Of a stretch of DNA of 64,000 nt, positions 43,635-52,723 are shown in pieces (position 1 is the stretch's first letter; each line of letters opens with the position of its first letter). Position numbers and translations under genes: made by a program. Source of the stretch: Stutzerimonas balearica DSM 6083 (GTDB lineage: Bacteria; Pseudomonadota; Gammaproteobacteria; Pseudomonadales; Pseudomonadaceae); contig NZ_CP007511.1 in the NCBI RefSeq assembly GCF_000818015.1, forward strand, positions 1,598,001 through 1,662,000. The letters run 5' to 3'. Below the pieces are notes generated by a model. It saw only the letters and a list, made by a program, of their open reading frames with translations. It had not been told where the DNA came from and searched no databases.

Positions 43635-45079
43635 CGCCAGAACGCCGGCGTGAGCAGCACCAGCACGGTGATGATCTCTAGCCGGCCAAGCAGCATACCG
43701 GCCGCGAGCAGCCACTTGGCCGCGTCGGGCAGCGTGGAGAAGTTGCCGGCAGGGCCGATGATGTTGCCCAGCCCGGGGCCCACGTTGCATACCGCCGTGG
43801 CGGCGCCAGTCAGCGCAGTGACCAGGTCCAGCCCGAGGAACGCCAGCGCCAGGGCGAGCAGGCCGATGGTCATGGTGATGAAGAACGAGAAGGTCAGAAT
43901 CGAGCGGACGATTTCCTCGTCCAGATTGTGGCCGTTGTATTGCTGCGAGATCACCGCGCGCGGATGGATCAGCTGGCGCAGGTTGGCGCGCAGCAGCACA
44001 TAGGCGACCTGGAAGCGGAAGATCTTCAGCCCGCCGGTCGTCGAGCCCGAGCAGCCGCCAAGAAAGGTCAGGTAGAAGAACGCCATCATCGCGAAGCCGC
44101 CCCAGAGGCTGTAGTCGCCGACTGCGAAGCCGGTGGTGGTGACCACCGAAACCACGTTGAAGGTCACCATGCGCAGGGCGTCGATCAGCGACTCGTCATG
44201 ATTGACCCAGTACCAGGCGGTGAGCAGCAGGCTGGCCCCGGTTACGATCACCAGAAACCCCTGAACCTGCTCGTCGCGCAACAACGCGGTGCGGTGGCCG
44301 CGCAGCATTGCCACATACAGTGTGAACGGCAGGCTGCAGAGGATCATGAAGACCACCGCGACCCAGTGCGAGGCGGCGCTGAACTTTGCCATCGAGGCAT
44401 CCGAGGTGGAAAACCCCCCGGTGGAAACCGTCGACATGGCGTGGTTGATCGCATCGAAGTTGCTCATGCCGGCCAGGCGGAAGCCGATGAAAGCCGCAGC
44501 GGTGAAGCTCACATAGATGGCGATCAGGTAGCGGCCGGCGACATGCGAGCGCGGCACGACCTTTTCCGACCAGTCTGAGGATTCGGTCTGGAACAGGCGC
44601 ATGCCACCGACGCGCAGCAACGGCAGGATCGCCACCGCCATGCCAATGAAGCCGATACCGCCGAGCCAGTGCAGGATCGAACGCCACATCAACAGGCCGG
44701 GCGATGCGCTGTCGAGCCCGGACAGCACGGTGGAGCCGGTGGTGGTGATGCCCGACATGGTCTCGAAGAAGGCGTCGGTATAGCTGATGTGCTGCAGCAG
44801 CATCATCGGCAGCGCCGCGAAACAGCAGACCACCAGCCAGCTCATGGTGGTCAGGAAGTACATGTCGCGCGGGCGCAGCTTGGCGTTGTCCGGCTTGCCC
44901 GGCGCGATGAGCGCAAAACCGCAGCCAAAGGTGATCAGGCTGGCCCAGAGAAAGGCGTCCAGCTCCTCGGTGCGATCGAACACCAGCAGCGCGCCCATGG
45001 GAACGCTCATGCTGGCCGCGAGGGTGACGAGGAAAATGCCGAGGATGAATCCGATAGTGCGCAGCGTCGGCAGTGCCAT
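43628..45079 (-). CDS. trkH: TrkH family potassium uptake protein
   Basis: A 483-residue polytopic channel-like subunit that, with the cytosolic TrkA protein, imports K+. The four pore-loop regions of the TrkH/KtrB family are visible, for example [38 protein letters not shown] and [12 protein letters not shown], and length is typical. I start at the ATG at 45079 because an extra 11 upstream residues are not family-like. trkA is not in the window. Confidence 0.92.
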   Translation of the reverse strand: MALPTLRTIGFILGIFLVTLAASMSVPMGALLVFDRTEELDAFLWASLITFGCGFALIAPGKPDNAKLRPRDMYFLTTMSWLVVCCFAALPMMLLQHISYTDAFFETMSGITTTGSTVLSGLDSASPGLLMWRSILHWLGGIGFIGMAVAILPLLRVGGMRLFQTESSDWSEKVVPRSHVAGRYLIAIYVSFTAAAFIGFRLAGMSNFDAINHAMSTVSTGGFSTSDASMAKFSAASHWVAVVFMILCSLPFTLYVAMLRGHRTALLRDEQVQGFLVIVTGASLLLTAWYWVNHDESLIDALRMVTFNVVSVVTTTGFAVGDYSLWGGFAMMAFFYLTFLGGCSGSTTGGLKIFRFQVAYVLLRANLRQLIHPRAVISQQYNGHNLDEEIVRSILTFSFFITMTIGLLALALAFLGLDLVTALTGAATAVCNVGPGLGNIIGPAGNFSTLPDAAKWLLAAGMLLGRLEIITVLVLLTPAFWRH

Positions 45080-45265
45080 TGAGGGGCTCGGCTTGGATAA
45101 ACGAGGCCGCACATTCTACCTGCGCGGCTGCGCCAGTAAACCGCTCGGCGCTTCCTGTCGGCGGGAGAATTTTTCTTCAGCGGCGGGGCCTTCCCAAGTG
45201 CTTGCCGATGGCTAGAATAGCGCGCTCGGGCGCCGGCCCTTTCCGGTTTCCTCGTAGTCACTTCC

Positions 45266-45637
45266 ATGTCCGCGAACAATCCCTGCCTTACGTGCGGCGC
45301 CTGCTGCGCGCACTTTCGTGTGTCTTTCTTCTGGGGCGAGTGCGCCTCTTCCGGCGGTACCGTGCCGGACGATCTGACGGTACAGATCAGCCCCTTCCAC
45401 GTGGCCATGCGTGGCACCGAGAGCAAGCCGGCCCGTTGTGTCAGCCTGCTCGGCGAGGTGGGCTGTGGCGTGCGCTGCACGGTCTACGAGCAGCGCTCGT
45501 CGCCCTGCCGCGAGTTCCAGGCAGCGTGGGAGAACGGCGAGCCGAACGAGCGCTGCGATGCGGCACGCGCGGCGCATGGCCTGCCGCCGCTGGTGCCGCC
45601 GCTGCAGCCTCATCTGTCACCGGATCGCGTCGCCTGA
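45266..45637 (+). CDS. YkgJ family cysteine cluster protein
   Basis: A 123-residue protein with an N-terminal C-x2-C-x3-C cluster ([11 protein letters not shown]) and further cysteines in [27 protein letters not shown]. These are the features of the Fe-S or zinc-binding CxxCxxxC family (Pfam CxxCxxCC). Function is unknown. It is the first gene after the divergent trkH, with a TAGAAT -10-like hexamer about 50 bp upstream. Confidence 0.85.
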   Translation: MSANNPCLTCGACCAHFRVSFFWGECASSGGTVPDDLTVQISPFHVAMRGTESKPARCVSLLGEVGCGVRCTVYEQRSSPCREFQAAWENGEPNERCDAARAAHGLPPLVPPLQPHLSPDRVA

Positions 45638-45717
45638 GGCATTGCCCGACTCCTTGCGGTTGTACCTGTTGCCGCCGGCACCACTAGAATGTCGGCCAAC
45701 GTACCGAGGAGTTAGAG

Positions 45718-46287
45718 ATGGAAGCGCTCGACCTGCTGCTCAAACGTGTTTCGGTGGCGCGCCTGTGCGAGCCGGCTCCCGATGCCGAGCAACTCGATCT
45801 GATGTTCCGTGCCGCCCTGCGAGCCCCGGACCACGGGCAACTGCGGCCCTGGCGTTTTCTTACCATCGCGGGCGAGGGCCGTGAGCGGCTCGGAGAGGTG
45901 TTCGCCGAGGCAGTACGCCAGCGCGATGCACAGGCCTCCGACGAGGCTCTGGAAAAGGCGCGCCGCATGCCGCTGCGGGCGCCTTTGCTGGTGGCGGTGA
46001 TCGCACGATTGCAGGAGCACCCAAAGGTGCCACACAGCGAGCAACTGCTGGCTGCCGGCTGTGCCGCACATGGCCTGCTGCTGGCAGCGCAGGCATTGGG
46101 CTTCGGCGGAATCTGGCGCAGCGGCGAGCTGGCCTTCGATGCGCAGGTGGCCAGCCGGCTCGGCCTCGGCGGCGACGAGCGTCTACTGGGCTTTATCTAC
46201 CTGGGTTCGCCAGAAGGCCGCGTGCGCACCGCGCCGGAGCTCGATCCGGTCGATTTCGTTTCGCCGTGGCCAGGCGCGTCGAGCTGA
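45718..46287 (+). CDS. NAD(P)H nitroreductase, YdjA type
   Basis: A 189-residue FMN-dependent enzyme of the short nitroreductase family. Flavin-contact regions are RVSVARLCEPAP near the start, RAPDHGQLRPWRF (about 35-47) and GFGGIWRSGE (about 128-137). It should reduce nitro compounds or quinones using NADPH. The natural substrate is unknown. It ends 3 bp from the convergent sensor kinase gene. Confidence 0.9.
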   Translation: MEALDLLLKRVSVARLCEPAPDAEQLDLMFRAALRAPDHGQLRPWRFLTIAGEGRERLGEVFAEAVRQRDAQASDEALEKARRMPLRAPLLVAVIARLQEHPKVPHSEQLLAAGCAAHGLLLAAQALGFGGIWRSGELAFDAQVASRLGLGGDERLLGFIYLGSPEGRVRTAPELDPVDFVSPWPGASS

Positions 46288-46290
46288 CCC

Positions 46291-47625
46291 TCATGCGCTT
46301 GTCGCCGCGCTGAGCGGCAGCTGCAGTGTGGCGACGAAACCGCCCTGCGGATGATTGCTCAGCAGCAGCTTGCCACCATGCCGTTCGGCCGCGCGACGGG
46401 CGATGGCCAGGCCCAGGCCGTGGCCGGCGGCGGTCTGTCCGGGAGCGCGGAAGAAAGGTTCGCTGAGCTGCGGCAGGTGATCCTCGTCGACGCCGGGGCC
46501 ATGATCGCGGATGGTCAGTTCGAGGTTGTCGCCCATGGTTTTCGCGCTGATCTCGATCGGTTCGCCCTCCGGGTTGAACCGCAGGGCGTTGCGCAACAGG
46601 TTGTCCAGGGCGCGTTCGAGCATGTCCGGCCAGCCTCGCAGGGCGATGCCCGGCTCGATCCGGCTGTCGATGCGCTGCCCTGGTGCAACCAGACGGGCGT
46701 TTTCCCTGAGCTGCTCGAAGAGCTGCTCGAGCGCAATCGCGACGCGATCGCCGGGGTCGGCGTCCAGCCTGGCCAGCTCGAGAATCTCCTGAATCAACGC
46801 CTCCAGACGGTCGCATTCGCGCCGCAGGCGCGGCCACAACACTTCGCGTTCCTCGGGTGTGGCGCGTTCGGCCAGTCCCAGCGCTATGCGCAGGCGGGCC
46901 AGTGGCGAGCGCAGCTCGTGCGACACGTCGCGCAGCAACTGGCGTTGGCTGCTGATCAGGCTCTGCAGGCGTGCGCCCATGCGGTTGAAGTCGCGCGCCA
47001 GCGTGCCCAGCTCATCGCGGCGACGCGAGAGCCGCGCCAGTGAGTTCTGCTGGTAGGTCGTCTGGCCCAGGTCGTGGACGGCGCCGCGCAATCGGTCGAG
47101 TGGACGTGTGATCGACAGCGTCAGCAGCAGGCTGAAGCCGGCGAGCACCACCAGTGCGATCACCAGCGCGCTGACCGGCCAGAGCAGGCTGCCGCGGTGC
47201 CAGGCCTGCAATTCGGTATAGGGAATGCGATAGATGAACAGGTAGGTCGCGCCCGTGGCCGGGCTGGTGTAGTCGTCGGTCAGGCGGCGCCAGGGCAGAC
47301 TCTGGTCGCGACGGCTCTGGCGTGCCTCGAAGATCGCCGCGCGTGCCGGAAAGGTGCCGCGGATCACCGGCTGGCCGTTCTCGGCCAGCACCTGAACGTC
47401 GACGCCGAAGCGTCGGCGGTGCTCCTCGAGATACAGCTGAGCGGCCGTGGGGCCGTGCATCTCGTAGACCGCCGTCCAGGTCGGGGCCAGTCGGTTCACC
47501 CCGGGGTGCCGGCTGAGGATCCAGGCGTCCTGATTCAATGCATGGCCCAGCAGCAGGGCCAGGCCGGCGACCAGCGCGATAGCCAGCCAGAAGGTAGCGA
47601 AGATTCGCCAGAACAGGGAACGCAC
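46291..47625 (-). CDS. cpxA: Envelope-stress sensor histidine kinase CpxA-like, GTG start
   Basis: A 444-residue inner-membrane kinase with two membrane helices (about 8-28 and 150-172) flanking a periplasmic domain (about 30-148). A HAMP domain (about 175-225), the H-box with phospho-acceptor about H236 (LLRDVSHELRSPLARL), and an ATPase domain with N, G1 (DHGPGV) and G2 (GHGLGLAIARR) boxes follow. I prefer the GTG at 47625 because a GGAGG sits 7 nt before it; an ATG 18 nt upstream has none. It belongs with the CpxR-like regulator and the CpxP-like protein upstream. Confidence 0.87.
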   Translation of the reverse strand: MRSLFWRIFATFWLAIALVAGLALLLGHALNQDAWILSRHPGVNRLAPTWTAVYEMHGPTAAQLYLEEHRRRFGVDVQVLAENGQPVIRGTFPARAAIFEARQSRRDQSLPWRRLTDDYTSPATGATYLFIYRIPYTELQAWHRGSLLWPVSALVIALVVLAGFSLLLTLSITRPLDRLRGAVHDLGQTTYQQNSLARLSRRRDELGTLARDFNRMGARLQSLISSQRQLLRDVSHELRSPLARLRIALGLAERATPEEREVLWPRLRRECDRLEALIQEILELARLDADPGDRVAIALEQLFEQLRENARLVAPGQRIDSRIEPGIALRGWPDMLERALDNLLRNALRFNPEGEPIEISAKTMGDNLELTIRDHGPGVDEDHLPQLSEPFFRAPGQTAAGHGLGLAIARRAAERHGGKLLLSNHPQGGFVATLQLPLSAATSA

Positions 47626-47708
47626 GGTCGGCCTCCACGGCAAAGCCCGCCGCCGACGCAGCCACCTCAGCGGCTGCTCGACGACGGGCGGTCAGAATGA
47701 TGGATCGA

Positions 47709-48119
47709 TCAGCTTTTCGCGCCTTGTTCGGCCTTCCACTTGAGAAACGCCTCGCGCTCGGCACGTTTTGCTTCCATTTTCCGCTGCATGTCGTCGAACT
47801 GCTTCTGCTGTTCCGGCTTGAGCAGGGCCTGAATCTGCTGACGGATCTTGTCCTGGCTGCTGGCCAACTCGTCCTGCATGGCCTTGCGCTCGGCGGCCGG
47901 GAGCTTGTCGAGGTAGCGCTGGGTGATCTCGTGGCGAGCCTTCATCTGCTGGCCCATCAGCTGGCGGATTTCGCGCTGCTGGTCGCGGCTGAGATCGAGT
48001 TGCTCGAACAGGTGACCGGCGCGCTTGCCCTGGCGCTCGCCGTGGCCGGCATCAGGCATGGCAAAGGCAAGGGTGGGCAGGGCGGCGACGAGCAGTAGGG
48101 CGGTCAGGGATTTGCGCAT
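47709..48119 (-). CDS. Periplasmic Spy/CpxP-like (LTXXQ) protein
   Basis: A 136-residue secreted protein: signal peptide (1 to about 20, ending AFA), then a helical, Lys/Arg/Gln-rich mature part with two LTXXQ-like repeats (LDLSRDQQREI and LLKPEQQKQF). Spy and CpxP are ATP-independent chaperones; CpxP also dampens CpxA. It sits between the regulator and kinase genes, so it probably feeds back on this CpxA. A direct repeat like a CpxR site lies about 110 bp upstream of its start. Confidence 0.85.
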   Translation of the reverse strand: MRKSLTALLLVAALPTLAFAMPDAGHGERQGKRAGHLFEQLDLSRDQQREIRQLMGQQMKARHEITQRYLDKLPAAERKAMQDELASSQDKIRQQIQALLKPEQQKQFDDMQRKMEAKRAEREAFLKWKAEQGAKS

Positions 48120-48224
48120 GATGTCATTCTCCTTTCTGGGGGCCGGTGCCGCGTGCCGTAGTCGGGCGTCTGCACCGGATGGAGCCCAGTCTAGGGGGCG
48201 CAAGGTCAGCTGCGGTCAGCGCTC

Positions 48225-48242
48225 GGTAAAGCCTGGGTAAAG
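48225..48242 (-). promoter_or_regulatory. Candidate CpxR site: GGTAAAG direct repeat
   Basis: Two identical GGTAAAG copies (48225-48231 and 48236-48242) lie exactly 11 bp apart, in the gap after the CpxR-like gene and 106 bp ahead of the CpxP-like gene. They contain GTAAA-N6-GTAAA, close to the CpxR consensus (GTAAA-N4-8-GTAAA). Confidence 0.65.
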
Positions 48243-48245
48243 ACC

Positions 48246-48923
48246 TCAGGGCGCGTACAGGTAGCCACGGCTACGCAGCGCGACGATCCGCGGCCGGCCA
48301 TCGGCGTGTGGCCCGAGCTTGCGTCGCAGGTTGCTGACGTGCATGTCCAGGCTGCGGTCGTAAAGCGTGAGCTTGCGGCCCAGGGCCAGCTGCGCGAGGG
48401 CCTGCTTGTCCAGCGGTTCACCGGGTTGTGCAAGCAGCGCTTCGAGAATCCGGCCTTCGGACAAGGTAAGGCTGATGTCCTGGTCGTCGATGCTGGCAAC
48501 ACCGCGCGCCGGGCTGTAGCAGAGATCGCCAAGCTCCAGCTGCGTCGGCGCAGCCGGTGCCTGGCTGCGGCGCAGCACCGCACGTAGCCGGGCGGTCAGC
48601 TCGCGGGGGTCGCACGGCTTGGCGAGGTAGTCGTCTGCGCCGAGTTCAAGGCCAAGAATGCGATCCAGCGGCTCGCCGCGGCCCGAAAGCATCAGCACGG
48701 GCAGGTTCGGGTGGTCGCTGCGCAACTGCTTGAGCAGTTCGAGGCCGCTGCCGTCGGGCAGCATCACATCGAGCACGACCGCCGCGGGCTGGCGCTCGGC
48801 CAGCGCCTTGCGTGCGCTCTGGCCGTCATGGCAGGCATGGGTCGCGAAGCCTTCCTGGGTCAGCCAGCTGCCGAGCAGTTCGCACAGTTCCTCGTCGTCG
48901 TCGATCAGCAGAAGTTCGGTCAT
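48246..48923 (-). CDS. cpxR: OmpR-family response regulator CpxR-like
   Basis: A 225-residue regulator: receiver (1-118) with acidic residues D8-D10, phospho-acceptor D52 (VVLDVMLPDGSG) and the switch lysine in DDYLAKPCDPREL. An OmpR-type winged helix follows (about 130-225). It should activate envelope-stress genes when phosphorylated by the adjacent kinase. Order here is regulator, CpxP-like gene, kinase, unlike E. coli, where cpxP is divergent. A coiled-coil envelope protein gene lies 10 bp upstream and may be in the same operon. Confidence 0.9.
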   Translation of the reverse strand: MTELLLIDDDEELCELLGSWLTQEGFATHACHDGQSARKALAERQPAAVVLDVMLPDGSGLELLKQLRSDHPNLPVLMLSGRGEPLDRILGLELGADDYLAKPCDPRELTARLRAVLRRSQAPAAPTQLELGDLCYSPARGVASIDDQDISLTLSEGRILEALLAQPGEPLDKQALAQLALGRKLTLYDRSLDMHVSNLRRKLGPHADGRPRIVALRSRGYLYAP

Positions 48924-48933
48924 GGTCGTCGGG

Positions 48934-49314
48934 TCAGTTCAGCCATTCGCGTCGCCGGCGGCCACGGGTGAGCAGCAATCCGAGGATGAAGCTGATCACA
49001 CCGACCGCCGCGCCGGTCACGAACCACTGTTGATCGTCGCCCAGCAGCGGCGCGGGTGCGGCCGGCGCCTGTTGCGAGGCCTGCAGCTGCAGTTTCAGGC
49101 GCTGGTTCTCCTGGCGCAGGCGCGCGAGGGAAGCCCGGGTCGCCTCGATGTCGAAATCGAGTACCTGGGGCACCACGGCTGCGGGGGGCGCCTGCGGAGC
49201 GCTCGCTTCGGCTGTTTCAGGCGCGGGGACCGGCGCTTCTACAGCCTCTTGCGCAAAGGACAGGGCAGGCGCAGACGCCAGGGCCAACGAGATCAGTAGC
49301 GGAGCGGGGCGCAT
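48934..49314 (-). CDS. Small exported coiled-coil protein, unknown function
   Basis: 126 residues: signal peptide (1 to about 21), Ala/Pro/Glu-rich segment (about 22-50), coiled coil (about 55-85, rich in Leu, Arg and Gln), and a C-terminal membrane helix (about 100-118) followed by a basic RGRRRREW tail. It is a periplasmic protein anchored at its C-terminus, sometimes misnamed 'translation initiation factor 2' in pseudomonads. It ends 10 bp before cpxR on the same strand, so it may join the envelope-stress operon. The start ATG at 49314 begins the signal peptide. Confidence 0.75.
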   Translation of the reverse strand: MRPAPLLISLALASAPALSFAQEAVEAPVPAPETAEASAPQAPPAAVVPQVLDFDIEATRASLARLRQENQRLKLQLQASQQAPAAPAPLLGDDQQWFVTGAAVGVISFILGLLLTRGRRRREWLN

Positions 49315-49374
49315 CGGGACTCCTTTCCGGGGTGGGCGCATCGAGGTGATGCGCCGGCTTGGTCCGCTATCGGC

Positions 49375-49674
49375 TCAGGGCAGCACTTTCTTGAAGGGCT
49401 TGACGAGCACGTCGCTGTATACCCCGGCGGCCTTGTACGGATCGGCCTCGGCCCACTCGCGTGCCGCCTCCAGGGAGTCGAACTCGGCGACCACCAGGCT
49501 GCCGCTGAAGCCCGCTTCGCCGGGGTCGTTGCTGTCGACGGCCGGGTGCGGGCCGGCCAGCACCAGGCGCCCCTGCTCCTTGAGCTGCTCGAGGCGGGCA
49601 AGGTGGGCGGGGCGGGCGGCAAGGCGGTCCTTCAACGAGCCGGGGGCGTCGGTAGCGATGATGGCATACAGCAT
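49375..49674 (-). CDS. YciI family protein
   Basis: A 99-residue ferredoxin-like-fold protein of the YciI/YCII family, with the typical [17 protein letters not shown] start, [24 protein letters not shown] and the [20 protein letters not shown] end. Catalytic His/Asp residues are present as in family members, but no reaction is proven for most. A 266-bp divergent gap separates it from the PHP phosphatase gene. Confidence 0.9.
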   Translation of the reverse strand: MLYAIIATDAPGSLKDRLAARPAHLARLEQLKEQGRLVLAGPHPAVDSNDPGEAGFSGSLVVAEFDSLEAAREWAEADPYKAAGVYSDVLVKPFKKVLP

Positions 49675-49940
49675 GGTGACTCCTTGGGTTCGGCGGCCGG
49701 CCACGGCGGGCAGGCGCGAGAGGTGAGAGGCGGCGATAATAGCAAACCGACCGGCGCGGAAAAGTTGCCGCGGCGAAGCGCCTCTGGCGCCATGGTCGCA
49801 CCTCTGTGCGCACCACTGGTCGAACCTGCAAGGCGTCCGCCCGCAGCCGGATCGGACAGCCGTAGCGCCCGGCGTTAAACTCGGCGCCTGTTTACCTGTT
49901 GTGGCGCCGGGCGCCCGGCCCTCTGGAGAGTTCTGCTTTG

Positions 49941-50804
49941 ATGACCGTCGATCTGCACTGCCATAGCACGGCATCCGATGGCACGCTGGCGCCAGCCGCG
50001 GTCGTCGCCCGTGCCCAGGCGCAAGGTGTGCGTCTGCTGGCGTTGACTGATCACGACACGCTCGACGGCCTGGCCGAAGCGCGCCAGGCAGCCGATGGCC
50101 TGGGGCTCTCGCTGGTCACGGGCATCGAGCTGTCCTGCCTCTGGAACGGGGCTACCATTCATGTGCTGGGCTATGGCTTCGAGCCACAGGCACCGGCGCT
50201 GCAACAGGCCGTCGCGGCATTGCACGAGGGGCGCTGGCAGCGGGCGCGCCTGATCGCGCAGCGCCTGGAGAACAAGGGGATGGCCGGCATGCTCGAAGCC
50301 GCTCGCGCAATTCAGCAGGAGCTGGGCGACAGCGGCAACGCGCCTGCCCGCCCGCATTTTGCCGAGGCCCTGGTGCGTGCCGGGCATGTGCGTGACCGTG
50401 GCGAGGCGTTCCATAAATGGCTCGGGGCGGGCAAGCTTGGCGACGTCAAACAGCACTGGCCGGCGCTGGAGCAGACGGTCTCCACCCTGCTCGACTCCGG
50501 TGCCTGGGTGAGCCTCGCGCATCCCTGGCAATACGAGTTCACCCGCAGCAAGCGGCGGCGGCTGGTCATCGCCTTCGCCGAGGCCGGTGGCCACGCGCTG
50601 GAGGTATCGAACGGCATGCAGCCGGCCGAGCAGGTTGGCAGCCTGGCGATACTGGCGCGCGAGTTCGGCCTGATGGCAACGGCCGGCAGTGACTTTCACG
50701 GGCCGGGGCAATGGTCGGAGCTGGGGCTGTATCGCGCGCTGCCGGATGATCTATCGCCGTTGTGGCGGCATTTTGGCCACAGCCGGCTTTCGGCGGCCGG
50801 CTGA
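49941..50804 (+). CDS. rnm: PHP-domain 5'-3' exoribonuclease / 3',5'-nucleotide phosphatase (RNase AM type)
   Basis: A 287-residue metal-dependent phosphoesterase with PHP metal-site motifs: [13 protein letters not shown] (3-15), [13 protein letters not shown] (about 35-47), the GIELSC strand, and a C-terminal SDFHGPG (about 252-258). E. coli YciV (TrpH, renamed Rnm) degrades short RNAs and 3',5'-nucleotides. Its ATG at 49941 follows GGAGAG. The adjacent yciO-like gene 12 bp downstream is also the neighbour in E. coli, which supports the assignment. Confidence 0.87.
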   Translation: MTVDLHCHSTASDGTLAPAAVVARAQAQGVRLLALTDHDTLDGLAEARQAADGLGLSLVTGIELSCLWNGATIHVLGYGFEPQAPALQQAVAALHEGRWQRARLIAQRLENKGMAGMLEAARAIQQELGDSGNAPARPHFAEALVRAGHVRDRGEAFHKWLGAGKLGDVKQHWPALEQTVSTLLDSGAWVSLAHPWQYEFTRSKRRRLVIAFAEAGGHALEVSNGMQPAEQVGSLAILAREFGLMATAGSDFHGPGQWSELGLYRALPDDLSPLWRHFGHSRLSAAG

Positions 50805-50816
50805 CAGGGAGTAGCA

Positions 50817-51440
50817 ATGAGTCAGTTCTTTCAGATTCACCCCGACAATCCGCAGCCGCGGCTGATCAAGCAGGCGGTGGAAATCATCCGCAACGGCGGC
50901 GTAGTGGTGTATCCGACCGATGCCAGCTATGCCATCGGTTGCGCCATCGGCAACAAGGCGGGCATCGAGCGCATTCGCCGGATTCGTCAGCTGGACGACA
51001 AGCACAACTTCACCCTGGCCTGCCGCGATCTGTCCCAGCTCGGCGTCTTCGCCAAGGTCGATACGGCTGCCTTTCGTCTGTTGAAGGCCAACCTTCCCGG
51101 GCTCTACACCATCATCCTGCCGGCCACCCGAGAGGTGCCGCGCATGCTGCTGCATCCCAAGCGGCGCACCATCGGTCTGCGCGTGCCGGACAAGCCGATT
51201 GCGCAGGCGCTGCTGGCCGAACTGGGTGAGCCGCTGATGAGCGTGAGCCTGATCCTGCCCGGCGAGACACTGCCGATGAGCGATCCCTACGAGATGCGCG
51301 ACGTGCTCGAGCACCAGGTGGATCTGATCATCGATGGCGGTTACGGTGGTCTCGAAGCCTCGACTGTCATCAGTCTGGTGGACGATCAGCCGGAGGTGCT
51401 GCGCGTCGGTGCCGGCGATCCGGCTCCGTTCATGCTGTGA
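50817..51440 (+). CDS. yciO: YciO/Sua5/YrdC family protein
   Basis: A 207-residue YrdC-fold protein. It has the KxR-x-S/T-N-like nucleotide pocket around residues 58-70, a VVYPTDASYAIGC strand, and a C-terminal LRVGAGD. Relatives synthesise threonylcarbamoyl-adenylate for tRNA modification; the YciO branch is thought to have weak or different activity, so the specific reaction is unproven. It follows rnm by 12 bp and precedes trpS by 43 bp. Confidence 0.85.
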   Translation: MSQFFQIHPDNPQPRLIKQAVEIIRNGGVVVYPTDASYAIGCAIGNKAGIERIRRIRQLDDKHNFTLACRDLSQLGVFAKVDTAAFRLLKANLPGLYTIILPATREVPRMLLHPKRRTIGLRVPDKPIAQALLAELGEPLMSVSLILPGETLPMSDPYEMRDVLEHQVDLIIDGGYGGLEASTVISLVDDQPEVLRVGAGDPAPFML

Positions 51441-51483
51441 CATTCCACATGCAGGCAGTTCGATTAGCGACAAGGACAGCATT

Positions 51484-52698
51484 TTGAGTTCGATCGATTT
51501 TCAGCGGCGCCTGGTTTCGGGCATGCGGCCGACCGGCCCGCTGCACCTGGGCCACTACCATGGAGTGTTGAAGGACTGGACGCGGCTGCAACACGAATAC
51601 GACTGCTTTTTCTGCCTCGTCGACTGGCACGCACTGACCACGCATTACGAGAGCAGCGCGGACATCAACCGCTACCTGCAGGAGATGGCGATCGACTGGC
51701 TGGCTGCCGGTGTAAGCCCCAGTTCCGCCACGCTGTTCGTGCAGTCGCACGTGCCCGAGCATGCCGAGCTGCATCTGCTGCTGTCGATGATCTGCCCGCT
51801 TGGCTGGCTCGAGCGCGTGCCGTCCTATCGCGAACTGCAGCAGCGCCTGCAGGGCCGTGAACTCGACACCTATGGCTTTCTGGGTTACCCGCTGCTGCAG
51901 GCGGCGGACATCCTGCTCTACCGTGCAGGGCTGGTCCCGGTTGGCGCTGACCAGTTGCCGCACGTCGAGTTCGCGCGTGACATCGCCCGGCGCTTCAACC
52001 ATCTCTACGGCCGGGAAGAGGATTTCGAGCTCAAGGCCGAGGCGGCAATCCGTCGCCTCGGCAAGAAGGCGTCGCGCCTGTATCTCAGCCTGCGCAAGAG
52101 CTACCAGGAGCAGGGTGACGTCGAGGCCCTGAATACCGCGCAGGCGCTGGTCAAGGAGCAGCAGACCATCACCATCGGCGACCGCGAGCGCCTGTATGGC
52201 TTTCTCGAGGGCGGCGGCAAGCTGATCCTGCCCGAGCCGCGGGCGGTGCTCAGCGACACGCCGCGATTCACCGGCCTGGATGGCGCCAAGATGTCGAACT
52301 CCGGCAGCAACGCCATCTTTCTGCGCGATACGCCGCAGCAGATCGACGAAAAGATCCGGCGCATGCCGACCGATCCGGCGCGTGTTCATCGCGAGGATGC
52401 CGGTGAGCCGACGCGCTGCCCGGTATGGCCGATGCACCTGACCCATTCGTCCAGCGATGTCTGCCAATGGGCCGAGCAGGGTTGCCGCAGTGCGGGCATT
52501 GGCTGTCTGGAATGCAAGGCGCCGCTGATCGACGCGATCGCCTCCGAGCTGGCACCGCTCCGCGAGCGGGCGCTGGATTACGAACAGAGTCCCGACCTGG
52601 TGCGCAGCATTCTTGCCGAAGGTGCCGAGCGCGCGCGTGACGAAGCACGCGACACGCTGGTCGAGGTTCGCCAGGCCATGGGCCTGAACCACCGCTGA
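51484..52698 (+). CDS. trpS: Tryptophanyl-tRNA synthetase with cysteine-rich (possible Fe-S) anticodon region, TTG start
   Basis: A 404-residue class I synthetase. The HIGH-equivalent is HLGH in RPTGPLHLGHYHG (about 16-27) and the KMSKS-equivalent is KMSNS (269-273). In the C-terminal part are C312, C327, C334, C341 and C344; C312-x21-C334-x6-C341-x2-C344 is nearly the C-x22-C-x6-C-x2-C motif of the 4Fe-4S TrpRS of Thermotoga maritima. I chose the TTG at 51484 with AAGGA upstream since no ATG precedes the conserved start. It belongs to the rnm-yciO-trpS-scpA-scpB run. Confidence 0.92.
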   Translation: MSSIDFQRRLVSGMRPTGPLHLGHYHGVLKDWTRLQHEYDCFFCLVDWHALTTHYESSADINRYLQEMAIDWLAAGVSPSSATLFVQSHVPEHAELHLLLSMICPLGWLERVPSYRELQQRLQGRELDTYGFLGYPLLQAADILLYRAGLVPVGADQLPHVEFARDIARRFNHLYGREEDFELKAEAAIRRLGKKASRLYLSLRKSYQEQGDVEALNTAQALVKEQQTITIGDRERLYGFLEGGGKLILPEPRAVLSDTPRFTGLDGAKMSNSGSNAIFLRDTPQQIDEKIRRMPTDPARVHREDAGEPTRCPVWPMHLTHSSSDVCQWAEQGCRSAGIGCLECKAPLIDAIASELAPLRERALDYEQSPDLVRSILAEGAERARDEARDTLVEVRQAMGLNHR

Positions 52699-52723
52699 GT
52701 CGGGCGAGCGCCCGGGAGACCGC

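Noticed and set aside
49906..49919. 14-bp GC palindrome (GCCGGGCGCCCGGC) before the rnm gene
   Set aside because: Pure GC palindromes arise easily at this base composition, and no promoter or regulator context supports function.
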